NCBI GenBank assembly: GCA_031763025.1
Contig: JASSKH010000029.1
Coordinates: forward strand, 9,902,571-9,966,570
Direction: 5' to 3'
DNA length: 64,000 bases
DNA from: Macrocystis pyrifera
Lineage: Eukaryota > Sar > Phaeophyceae > Laminariales > Laminariaceae
The position numbers and the translations under genes are program-made. The notes below the pieces were generated by a model. The model did not search any database, had not been told where the DNA came from, and saw nothing but the letters and a program-made list of their open reading frames with translations. This document shows positions 13,057 through 22,799 of this stretch, piece after piece; position 1 is the first letter of the stretch, and the number at the start of each line of letters is the position of its first letter.

Positions 13057-13340
13057 TGTAAGGCAGTACGGACTTAAGGACCGACTTATGCTAGCAGGTT
13101 GATGCCATTGGCTCTGCTCTATTCACTCACACCAGATTCTTGGCGATGTTATAAGTTATAAGCTCTTCCGTTAATTGCTGCATACCTCGCCAGATGTCTT
13201 CTGAACGAAAGGGCGAGGCGCTCATCTGGAAGGCAGGCGATAACGCCTGCCAGGTATGATGAGGGGACAGTTGCTAAAACCCATATCTCCATAACAGGGG
13301 AGGGGAGATCCATAATATTATCCCACGATAGCCGAAAAGT
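13057..13340 (-). repeat. Probable 5' LTR of the gypsy element
   Basis: Direct-repeat partner of 7760-8043. It starts TGTAAGGCAG and keeps a perfect hairpin GGCAGGCG-ATAA-CGCCTGCC near 13232-13251, preceded by a CCTCGCC...GGCGAGG pairing. The two copies differ at many positions, so the insertion is old if these are LTRs. They could instead be two copies of an independent structured repeat. Confidence 0.5.
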
Positions 13341-13624
13341 AGAGAGCTTGGGAGTTAGAGACACATTGAGACAAACCAGCAGCAGAGCCAATATCTATTG
13401 TTTCTGGGATTTATTGATCCTGAGCGACTCGGCGTTACACAAACAAATTTCGGTGAAGAAAAGCAGACTCGCACGACTTTGAACGCCCAGGCCACGACCC
13501 ACGGAGCCCCCTCGGTGATCAAACATGTACTGTAGTGTACCCGCCACCCTCCTGTGCCTTCCACAGTCTAAAGCGCGAACAAACACGGTCGAAAAACAAA
13601 TAATCTTGGCAATGTTAAAAAGGA

Positions 13625-13833
13625 GTGCTTTTTTGTATATCTTTCGAATTGCGTTGTTTATCTTCAGTTTCTGTGGTTTGAGAGGCAGAGCAGCTGGCTG
13701 ACATGCGCATTATACAACTCTGTGTGATGCCTGCTCGTCTTTGCTCATAAACGCATCTCACTCCCTTCCCTGCCTGGGTTCTACTATTAATAGATGACTA
13801 GGACACCCAGTGGTTCAGCACCATTGTACTCCC
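13625..13833 (-). repeat. Split direct repeat B2
   Basis: Matches B1 at 14310-14530: both contain ATCTTTCGAATTGCGTTG, GAGCAGCTGGCTGACATG, TTTGCTCATAAACGCATCTC, CTGCCTGGGTTCTACT and CAGCACCATTGTACTCCCC, in the same order and orientation. It is the terminal repeat at the 3' end of the element. Confidence 0.85.
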
Positions 13834-14017
13834 CTCAAGAAAAACTAATATCTGGTACCATAGTGTACACCCCCGCATGCCACTGAAACAATGACATAAA
13901 GTAAGGTAGATATGCACTCGGTTATGCGATAACAACCGAGAGTATCACTTATCTATATCCACGTAAACGTCTCCATCCCCTCAACATCGAAATAAAAGGG
14001 TGGGTGAGCGGGAGAAT

Positions 14018-14305
14018 TCAAGGAACACCTGATCCAGCGAGCGACCGCTGTCCAGCTGCAAGCAACAGCCTTGTATGTTCGTGTGATCTACCTGTCTGCC
14101 AGCACCGTTCCGTACAGTATCCACTTGGAACACCCACAAGCGCGATCAACCAAACGATATCAGCTGCTGCTGTCAAAGTGAACACCCTGGTACGTACTAC
14201 TGATACGTACCCAGCAAAAATATATTAACACTAACGCCCCGACTCTCTATACAACAAACTGCAGATTAATATCACATCGGTTCCCGATCCCTAATATTAA
14301 TAGTA
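14018..14305 (-). repeat. Split direct repeat A2
   Basis: Matches A1 at 20408-20700: shared blocks are CTGATCCAGCGAGCGAC, CCAGCACCGTTCCGT, CACCCACAAGCGCGATCAAC, ATCAGCTGCTGCTGTCAAAG and GGTACGTACTACTGATACGT. It abuts B1 directly near 14305-14312. Confidence 0.85.
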
Positions 14306-14309
14306 GTAC

Positions 14310-14530
14310 CCTTTGTTGTATATATCTTTCGAATTGCGTTGATTATTATCATTTTCTGTTGCTTGGGAGGGAGAGCAGCTGGCTGACATGTGTACCGCAT
14401 TATCCGACTGTGTGTGATGCTTACATGTCTTTGCTCATAAACGCATCTCCCTCCCTTCACTGCCTGGGTTCTACTGTACGAATTCTATCATGACTTGAGA
14501 CACCCAATGGTCCAGCACCATTGTACTCCC
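14310..14530 (-). repeat. Split direct repeat B1
   Basis: Partner of B2 (13625-13833), in the same orientation. It lies directly downstream of the recombinase frame on the minus strand, as expected for the first B copy. Confidence 0.85.
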
Positions 14531-14589
14531 CAAACAACCGAGGTTACTCCGAGACTTCTGCAATTTACCCCATGCAGTGCCTAGGCTTG

Positions 14590-15625
14590 GCTGTCGTCGC
14601 AAACCCTTGCCAGTCACTTGCGAGACACATCACCGCATTGTCCGCATTATTACGAGTGTACACCTTATATGCGTCGGATTTCAACCTTCATTGTCGCTGT
14701 ATGACTTGGTTCGACACGTCACCTCCCGCCGCGAGCGTCCAGGCACTTCCTATTCTCAGCGAGTGGAGAGCGTACTCTTTGGGGTTACGCCCCGACGTTT
14801 CCACCACCTCTCTCAGCCCTCTCAAAGCCTGAACATATCCCCGTACTCTTACTTTCCCCCCGCGGGACGATAGGAGGAAAGTGGCGCGTGTTCAGGAAGC
14901 GCTGCATAGCATGACATTAGTGCTACCACAAGAACAACGGCTTCGCCACTCTCACCAAGCTCGGAACACGGGCCCCGAACCTCACTCCGTGTACGTACAA
15001 CGACGCTACCCACTTGTGCCTGATCGCCTTTATGGCCGCGGAATCGCAGCTCAACACAATCGGCTTCACTCCATTGAAGGCACCGCAACTGACTGTTGCC
15101 AGAAAAGAACTCAACATCACTTCGCGTGAGGCCATGTGCTGGGTGCCCCTCACCTGAACCATTTGAAAATGCCGCATCTAATCTAGCGACGAACAAAGAG
15201 CTCATGCCAAGCATACATAAAAAATTCTACCCCCCCAGAACCCAAGGAAGGTAATAGTTCCCGCCGCTTGATTAACATATCCCACGAAATAGGGATCCGA
15301 ACCCGTGGGCGTGTTGCCGCCAGTGTACGAGATCGCGAGATACCTTACAATACACTCTTGATCAACGGCGATCGGATCGACAACTCGACAACAACGTCGA
15401 CCCGATGAAAGTATGGAATCTCAGCTAGCTTGCTTGAATTGGTTCCCGCTTGATTACCCTGCGCCGCACTACACCAAGCAGCCAAATCAATCAAACCCCA
15501 CTCTTTGACTTCCTCCGACTCACACGGTCACACATATCAGTCCGGCGCGGTTAACTCGCGAATAGTGCACCAAGACCGGAAACGCGACGCGTAAGTTCTC
15601 TCAGCCGATCCCGCAACAGATCGAC
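14590..15625 (-). pseudogene. Tyrosine recombinase of the YR retroelement
   Basis: The minus-strand translation in shifting frames gives a full YR core. An N-terminal helical part (KLAEIPYFHRVD, near 15420) is followed by the first-Arg region (LFVARLDAAF, 15200-15170), the RGHKGDQAQVG block carrying the catalytic Lys (about 15045-15010), HSLRIG with the His and second Arg at 14754-14765, and VYTRNN with the nucleophile Tyr at 14658-14660. A TGA at 14688-14690 stands where the family has Gly in a QRxGRW motif, and the following Trp is Leu. At least one frameshift lies near 14850. The active protein would insert a circular cDNA by site-specific recombination without target duplication. Key residues are readable but the gene is dead. 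Confidence 0.8.
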
Positions 15626-15679
15626 GGAGGTACTGGTGGACGAAATTCCTGCACAAAGATCTACACACACTTGCCTCAA

Positions 15680-16843
15680 GTTTGTTCCTTAATTAGCGGA
15701 AATCCTAGCTGGTTGAGCATGCGACGAATGACAAACTTGCCGGCCCTTACCACCTCACAAACACGCAACAGTTTCCTCATCAACGACCGCACCTGCTTTA
15801 TCGAAGCGACCAACCTTTCGGCCGGCCACTCACGCAGTAGGTCGCGAATTTTGGCTAAGTTTCGCGGACGGCACTGAGATCGTCATGGTTACTGTATCTC
15901 TCAACCTAACGCTTCCAGCCGTGTGTCCCACGAAGAGAAGTTTCGGGCCGACAACAGGGGGGGTCCCTCGCCATCCGTTCACCAAACAAGCGAACATGAT
16001 CGGACGCCAGCGAAGCTGAGGCCATTACACGTCGAATGCCCGATAAATACCATTGCACTTCAACCATCACGCCCTCGTCGGCGTAGTACCACAGACAGAG
16101 TTTTTCATCAATACCCACACCTATACTGGAGGGCACCCTACATCCACGCGGTAATGAGGCGGGCCGTTCTTTGGCATTTGGTTGCGCTAACTCGACGTGT
16201 CGGTAACCTCATGGCCCGATTCCGTCATTACCGCATTTTCATACGAATTGTTAACGTGCGAGTGTTCTAATGCAGACGCAAAAAAACACCAAAACCCCGG
16301 GCTGTTGCGCCACCCGAACTGCAGTCGCCTGTCTCCTACGACCATGTTGCGGAGTACGTATCTAAACGTCGACGACCGCTCCAACTCCACCGCCACCTGT
16401 CTAAATGAATATTTGACGTCCAATGTACTGAGGACTATGCGTGCACCGACGCCGTAGTTCCGCCGCAAGTACAAAATGCGCCAAACTACTTCTCCCAGCA
16501 GATGATCCAATTCACAGGGGGGCGCGGTTGAGAAGTATGTGTCCGCATTAACTCCCAGCCTCGATGGCGAACTCTTAAAGGTAAAATCATGTATTAACCG
16601 AGTTTTCGATGTGGACGCCACTACTGCCAACGGCGACAGCCTCAGTCCCATAATTTCTTTGATGAAGCGTAGGGGGGAAACAAAATAACGCCCGAACGGT
16701 ACGTCCTCGTGAACCATATATATAATGTCGTCAGTATACTGAACTACGCTGCTGTGGTTGTTGTACGTGCGAGCGCCTATGATGTGAGTATCGCCGGAGC
16801 CATTGGTATGCACGGGTACCCCATGGACTACGATGATCGCCAA
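15680..16843 (-). pseudogene. Reverse transcriptase of the YR retroelement
   Basis: A minus-strand frame at 16843-16187 (218 codons) carries RT features: STSKTRLIHDFTF, GVNADTYFS, LSTLDVKYSFRQVAVE (first catalytic Asp) and LQFGWRNSPGFWCFFASALEHSH. The next frame (16136-15906) has WYYADEGVMVEVQW, where the family carries YxDD; the second Asp of the active site is Glu here. A third segment at 15870-15690 (IRDLLREWPAERLVASIKQV...RAGKFVIRRML) is the connection region typical of DIRS-group RTs. Frameshifts separate the parts. RNase H should follow but I could not place its acidic residues. Confidence 0.75.
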
Positions 16844-18437
16844 AAGGTCAACTCTGGGAAATTGGTTTTGACTTCAAACCAACTCCGCACTTGAGACTCA
16901 CAAACGCTAGGGAGCTGAAACTGGGACTCAAAATTCGGCATGCGCTCAAACTTCCGACCACGAGCCTGAACGAAGACCATGAACGCAAGGGCCATGCGAT
17001 CCAAAATCTGTAGTTTAGACTCGCTATCAATCTCAGTAGCTGAGAACCCCCTTCCCACCGTTAAGCACCGATGTAAACTCTCGACTTTACCTGGTTGTAA
17101 AACCGACACCAACCCCGGCCGTACAAGCTGTGCGTTATCCGCCGAGAACCGAGCTAGTTCGGTCTCCGAGATTAGCTCCGCCAGCTTACGGATCCCGCAC
17201 TCCGATTCGTGGTCGTCCTTGGATGATTTAGCAGAGCCTCCAACCTTTCCGTTCCCGTCCCCGTCTCCCGACGCAGAAGCGATAGACACCGTGCCAACAC
17301 CGGATACGGCCTTTTGTGTGCAGCACCACTGGGGCCTCCGCCGCGTTGCTTTTCGGCCCGGAATTTGATCTCCGGGTCGTGACGGTTTTTTCCCAGCATT
17401 CCGTTCTTTCGAATCAGCATCCCCGCTGAGAGACTCAGCTGGAGCACGACAGCTTAGCGGAGTCGTCGTCCCTGCGCGTACGTTTAACCTTGCGCCCTCC
17501 TTTCTCGCGACGCACGACGGCGTCCTTGTGAACATCCACGTGCGCCAGCCCACCGGCGTCAATTTAGGCGCCAACTTTCGCCTAAGTGGGAAGCACCGCT
17601 CCAGGCAATTCGTGAATAACCGGTCGCTCGTGCCAGTTGGAGTTGAAGGAGAGAGCTGCGTGGTGCACTGCTGTCGACCAATCCTTGATATCTTTGTTGA
17701 TAAATCCGGCTAATCTCGCCTTGTGGATCGGCATTTGAATCGCTTGGTGGTGAGCTTTGCCGTGTGACGTCACCATGTCGACGCCGTCCTGGAGTGCAGC
17801 ACGTAGCGTCTCTACCCGTGCCTTTCCCGCCACCGAGGTAACGCCCCGCCCAATGACGAGAACCAGCACCTTCGCCAGAATGGCAAACTGCTTTTCAATC
17901 TCGATGGTGCTAGCGGTACCCGATTGCGCCCCACGCGGCACAAATGCGGTGACATCCAGCCCCGCTAAAACATTGAGTTGTTCCACTACCGCAGGGGGTA
18001 CAATGGCGGTGTTGTTACAAAACTCCTTGCAGTTAGACCCTCGGTAAGTCACACCCCTTTGGCTGCTCACCGCAAAAGAGCCAAAACAATCGAATTTTGA
18101 GGCTTTTCCAGGCGGTGATTCTCTCGTTCAGCCATAGCTTATCTGGCATGCTACCGCGAGCGGAAGCCGCACCGGTCTTCTGCCCCTGTTCACCGCTTGG
18201 CTCGTCCGCGTCTGGTTTGTCTTGGATGTCATCGAATACATTTTGAAGGTGCCCTAGCATGTCCTCGATCGTTTCGAGCCGCCCTCAATTCTCGGCAATA
18301 GTGTCGTCAATATTATCGAGCCGCCCCCCGTTCTCGGCCGCACGCTGTTCAACCGCCTCGCGGTGCACAGTGTATTCAACTTGACGGACTTAACGTTCGC
18401 CCGCATTGCTACTCTTGCCGCTGGACTTGCCCCTCAT
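16828..18437 (-). pseudogene. Gag-like protein of the YR retroelement
   Basis: An ATG on the minus strand at 18435-18437 opens a frame with a likely coiled coil (GRLDNIDDTIAEN..GRLETIED, 18340-18250). Two in-frame stops interrupt it, the second within that repeat. It continues through 18260-18033, 18070-17582 and 17574-16828 with frame changes. The middle part has helical, Val/Leu-rich sequence and the last part a Ser/Gly/Asp-rich linker. No zinc knuckle is visible. Identification rests mainly on position ahead of RT and on coiled-coil character, so the Gag name is inference. Confidence 0.5.
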
Positions 18438-20407
18438 CGTGATCGTCTCGGGCGGCACCGTGTTCTTGAGTTGAAATCAAAACCACATTGAACCCGCTAA
18501 CGTGATGCGAAGCCATATTCATACTGAGTGCACATTGTACAGGCCAGCCATAGCTTCGCAGGCGAGCATAACTTCGCCAGCACCGTATACGCCTAAACGA
18601 ACGCGCTCTTGGTTAGTTTCGCTTGATCAGCCAGAATGGGCACCCACACCTTTCATATTCGTGTATGTACTCCTTTGCATTGCCGGCGAATTGCTCGACC
18701 GTTAACACTGACATGTCCACCAGCTGGTGTTTCAGCGAGACAGTTAGGAGGTTTCAAATATTTTATATTTTGCGTCCTATTACAACCACGCAAAGGTTAT
18801 CCGCAAGAGTACTTACTCGCAGAATTGCTGACACTGCTCAATTATCTCGTGAAACGCCAACACACTGCTGTATATCAGCGTCGCCTTGCCACGACCGTCA
18901 ATATCACATATAAGCATGTACCTGCTCTGCTGGTATACCGACCGAAGTTTCACTAATTGGCTGATCACACTTTCTGAAGTATGCCTTGGATGATCACATT
19001 TTCTGACGTATGCCTTTTAGCGTGCTGTTCAGTTAGGGGCAACGTGGAAGTCATAATAATGTTAGCCTCATCGCGACCGCGCGAGATGTACCAGCAAGAT
19101 TATCGAGTGACGCTGCACAGCTGTTGAAATTGAACATATCCGCACTGCTGTTCAGCAGGTAGAGGATATGATATATTCTAAAATATCGTGCGCCCCATTG
19201 CGAACGCGCGAGAGGGAACCAGCAAGAATATGCAATGCACTATATACAGCCGCATTTTTTTTTTCGCGCTGTAAGTTTTCGTTGCCCTGCCGCAACCTGA
19301 CGATTCTGCCACACGTTTTGACGCAACAAGAGGCAATTTCTGCCCTCGCAGTTGACTATCTACAAGAATTCGCGCTCAAGACCTCTCGAGCGTTCGACTT
19401 TGAAGATATCTCTCAGCCAGCATTCCGTGTGGGGAGTCACTCATTTAATGTGCCATATTACATGCTTGTAGTTACGCTAAACCTAACCCTAACCGTAACC
19501 CTAACCCTAACCCAATTTGTTTGCATCGCCCTGCCGCAAGGTATGAACTCAATTGCAGAATAGGTATGATGTCACTATTCACCTTACAGCAGCAGTGTGA
19601 AGCGATTTTTAGTTGTCAACTACAGTATATATTTAGTAAGTCCGCGCCCCATCGTGTACCATCGTGTACGCGATAGGTATATATATACCTCACCAAAACT
19701 ACTAAGTTGACCCACTAACCGCCGGCTGTGATTTTGTTTCTTTTTCCCGCCGTAACGTGTGATCGAATGACGATAGTGTCCCTCACGATTCACTAATAGC
19801 GAATCAATGCATTTTTCTGTCCATGCAGGTCCTTGTGGTCGATACATACCAGGCACGATATCAACAAGCATCATTTTCACATCGAAAACCCTTTGAACTG
19901 CACAAGGTGATACAAATAACAACATTTGCTGTGCTAATAATACTCGAAATATCGTGGTGTATCCACGCCCAGGCTACGCCAACGTTTCACCGTACGCGAT
20001 CCCTCTCTCGATTACGAGTATCGTAATCTCTCTGGGTTCGAGTTTTAAGTATATTTGCCTTCACTCAAGATGGTCCGACGATATCTCGTTGCCGCAATTT
20101 TATAAAATTATGCCGCTATTTATATTGGATTGTCCTCGATCATAAAGATTCAATCGGTGTTATTCCCCCTCTTTTTGTTTTGCACATTCAATGCAACTCG
20201 ATCAAGCCATTTCCATACGCACACGCCCTCGGCCCGTACGCGTGGGGGTTAAGGAGACAGATACCTACCCCTCTCTGAACATAATACCATACCGGTCGAT
20301 ACAATGCACGGTGCCCACGCTTCCACGCTCGCTGTCTATGCCACGTATGAAGCGCTCCACCTCCACTCCTCTTCCGATGTTAAATCAAAATTCACGCAAT
20401 ACCTGAT
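18438..20407. other. 5' noncoding region of the YR retroelement
   Basis: About 2 kb between repeat A1 and gag carries no recognisable coding on either strand. It contains a telomere-like array at 19476-19514. This is long for a leader, so part may be a later insertion. Confidence 0.4.
19476..19514. repeat. Interstitial telomere-like repeat (CCCTAA)n
   Basis: About six units of CCCTAA, some with one change (AACCTAA, CCGTAA), in the CCCTAA orientation on the plus strand. This is the TTAGGG type, not TTTAGGG. Confidence 0.85.
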
Positions 20408-20700
20408 CCAGCGAATTCACGAACTACCTGATCCAGCGAGCGACTGTTGTCTAGCTGCAAGCAACAATGTTCACGTGTTCTACCAATCGGCCAGCACCGT
20501 TCCGTGCAGTTTCCACTTGGTACACCCACAAGCGCGATCAACCAAACAATATCAGCTGCTGCTGTCAAAGTGAGCTTCCTGGTACGTACTACTGATACGT
20601 TCCCAGCCAAAGGATATGAACCCTAACGCCTAATCATCTCTGCAAGAACAAAATTGCAGATTATTTTCATCTCGGTTCGCGATCCCTAGTAATCTTACCC
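20408..20700 (-). repeat. Split direct repeat A1
   Basis: Partner of A2 at 14018-14305, in the same orientation. A short local duplication of CCTGATCCAGCGA at its low-coordinate end (20401-20440) is absent from A2. It marks the 5' end of the YR element in coding orientation. Confidence 0.85.
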
Positions 20701-20705
20701 ATTTA

Positions 20706-21549
20706 ATACATATACACAAGCAGTGCCTCCCTTCGGGGAGTAGGGTGGTCCGAGAGGGCTGACGCAAGCTAGCATACCACGGGGAAATTATACCATTCAT
20801 CATAAAGCGGCAACTCTAGCATAGCATTCATTCTTAACGAACGCGACCTCTTTTTGTTGAATTGGCATTATATCACGACAAAAAGTAACAACGTTTTTTC
20901 TCACATCGTGTGTCTTCAATTTTCTTGATTTAGTTGACGCCTATTTCTTCCCTTTGCCGAATATCACCGTTCGCGACAGGGTCACGATTCGTGAATCACA
21001 ATCGGCCCGTGAGAAACAGTCTCAAGAACCACAGCAAGCACCAGGCATACGCAGTCGTACTCCTATGCATAAGGCAAGCTGCATGCAGCCGTAATGGTAT
21101 ACGTACAACACGTAGCACAACTCGTGCCGATTCGTGTTCACCCCCAATTTGAAGCGAAATTCTTGAAACACACAATATACCCCTACAACAGTTCCGATGC
21201 TCTTTAAAGATGGCGAATACACAAACATGACTTGCACAAATAGAGCCCTGTTAGCACGTTCTCACTCACCGCCTGGTTCTTATACTTCGTTAATATATTT
21301 GTGTTGCATTTATCTTATCCGCGCTGGACAATCGCTATACATGCTCGTAGTAATTGAGTCAAACGGAAATGTTCCTAACTGGACAGGATGCACTCGGTGC
21401 CCGCTACACCGGTATTGCTTGGAGTGGAGAGGGTACAGTGGAAATGTCCAGCCCCTGGTCATGAGGAATCTGCGTATAAATGTATTTAACCCTCTCTGTC
21501 GTGCGCTTTGACTTGGGTTTGGCCCTCACTTCCCGCCCTAATCTATCAG
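20706..21549. other. Upstream region of the root-cap-like gene
   Basis: No conserved coding is visible. The exon starting at 21550 needs an upstream exon with a start codon and probably a signal peptide, which should lie here or further upstream, but I cannot choose it. A plus frame at 21197-21511 is open but has no recognisable content. Confidence 0.35.
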
Positions 21550-22799
21550 GATGCAGGTTCAACGGCCAGTGCGATGACGGCCAGATTTGCTGCCAGGAGA
21601 AGAACGTGTGTGAAGATGAACCCGCGGACGGGAACTTGGGTGCTGGTGGTAAGCATTCGTTGTAAAACGTGTTTTGGTCTCATGTCAAAGGAATTATATG
21701 TGGCTCCAATAATTCGCAAGCATGTCGATCGTTTTGAGCCTATCGTTGGAAACGGCGTCTTTGTTGTTGCTTGGAACCAGCGGTAGCCTTGAAATGGTGC
21801 AGGTGGCTCACGTTTAAGCGATATAACTCTCACATATCACGCCATCCTTTTCAAGACAGCCCGCCTTCACTGACAAACTAAACGACGCCAAGCCGACGCC
21901 CCAACCCCACCGTAGGTGACCCGCATATGACCGGGTTTTATGGCCAGAAGTTCGACTTCACGGGCATGGACGGATCGTGGTATTCCTTGGTTTCGGATGC
22001 CCCGTCGATGCAGGTCAACATGCGCATCACTGCTCCAGTTCCTACAGTGTCGGAGATTACGTACATCACCGGGATTTCTATCATCACAACTGATTTTGAC
22101 GGGTTCGATCACAGTGTCGTCATCTCGGTTAAGGAACCACACAGCCTGGAAAGCGTCTGCCCTCCGGATGTTTATCCCTGTCTAGCGGACGGCTCGCTGA
22201 ACGTCGTTCTTGACGGAGAAGCAGCATTATCCGCGCCTGGAGACGTCGCTCTTGCCCCGGGTGTGTCAGTCACTGCAGTCAACATTCCTGGGGAATGCAG
22301 GTCGTTTGGATTCGAGACGTACTGGGAGAAGAAGAAACTAGAATATGGGCAAGGCAATCGCAGGATGACTGCAGCACAGGACATTGGGGAATGGATTCTT
22401 GCTGATCCGACCTCGACCAACAAGGTGGAGTGTTCCGAATACGTCGCTCGCGCCATGAAGCAGAACCGCGGACTGTTTGACTATCAGTCGGAGCATGCGT
22501 CCTTCAAAATCGTCACCCCTGCGACAATCATCCGCCTTAGCCACGGAAGATTGCATCAACTCGCCATGCGGGACCCTACCGACCAGTTTGACCTTCCAGA
22601 CCACCTGACCTGGCAAATGAACGTCGCAATCGACCATGCCGACGTTAGTCACGATGCCAAAGGCATCTTAGGCGAGACTGTCGTACCAACCCGTGACGCT
22701 GATGGCGGAATCATTATGGATGGGATGGAATCCATCCGTGGCAGGCAGGAAGACTGTGAGTTGGGGCAAGCATACGTCATGCTATTGTACTGGTTGTAA
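21550..22799 (+). CDS. Root-cap / vWD-like secreted protein (5' incomplete)
   Basis: Two exons are clear. Exon 21550-21648 follows a polypyrimidine-AG acceptor and encodes a small Cys-rich module (CRFNGQCDDGQICC...NVC). Intron 21649-21915 runs GTAAGC to CCGTAG. Exon 21916-22799 opens with GDPHMTGFYGQKFDFTG, a vWD-type start, and continues for about 290 residues to a TAA at 22797-22799. The C-terminal part has DAKGILGET and a GMESIRG...DCEL segment like the plant Root cap family (Pfam PF06830). Both exon ends of the Cys-rich module are phase 1, and the frame joins across the intron. The first exon is missing from the model. The product is probably extracellular or wall-associated; its biochemical role is unknown. 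No stop or frameshift interrupts it, so it looks functional. Confidence 0.75.

Larger units (their letters stand above)
7760..13340 (-). mobile_element. Ty3/gypsy chromovirus-type retroelement, decayed and internally deleted
   Basis: Direct repeats of about 285 bp at 7760-8043 and 13057-13340 bracket a minus-strand region containing gypsy integrase and a chromodomain. On the minus strand the order is: upstream repeat (13057-13340), about 1.8 kb without recognisable coding, integrase-chromodomain-Tudor-like region (11260 to 9277), about 1.2 kb noncoding, and the downstream repeat. No RT, RNase H or protease is visible, so most of gag-pol was deleted or has decayed beyond recognition. The outer ends are approximate and I could not fix a target duplication. 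If the repeats are not LTRs, the element is still supported by its integrase. Confidence 0.6.
13625..20705 (-). mobile_element. Tyrosine-recombinase retroelement (PAT/Ngaro-like) with split direct repeats
   Basis: On the minus strand the order is repeat A1 (20700-20408), Gag (18437 to about 16830), RT (16843 to about 15680), tyrosine recombinase (about 15625-14590), then repeats B1 (14530-14310), A2 (14305-14018) and B2 (13833-13625). This A1-ORFs-B1-A2-B2 order, with coding polarity matching repeat polarity, is the split-direct-repeat architecture known from YR retroelements, which integrate with a recombinase in place of a DDE integrase. No DDE integrase or LTR pair is present. A gap of about 185 bases separates A2 from B2, where the canonical layout has them adjacent. 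All coding parts are broken, so this is a fossil. Confidence 0.75.
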
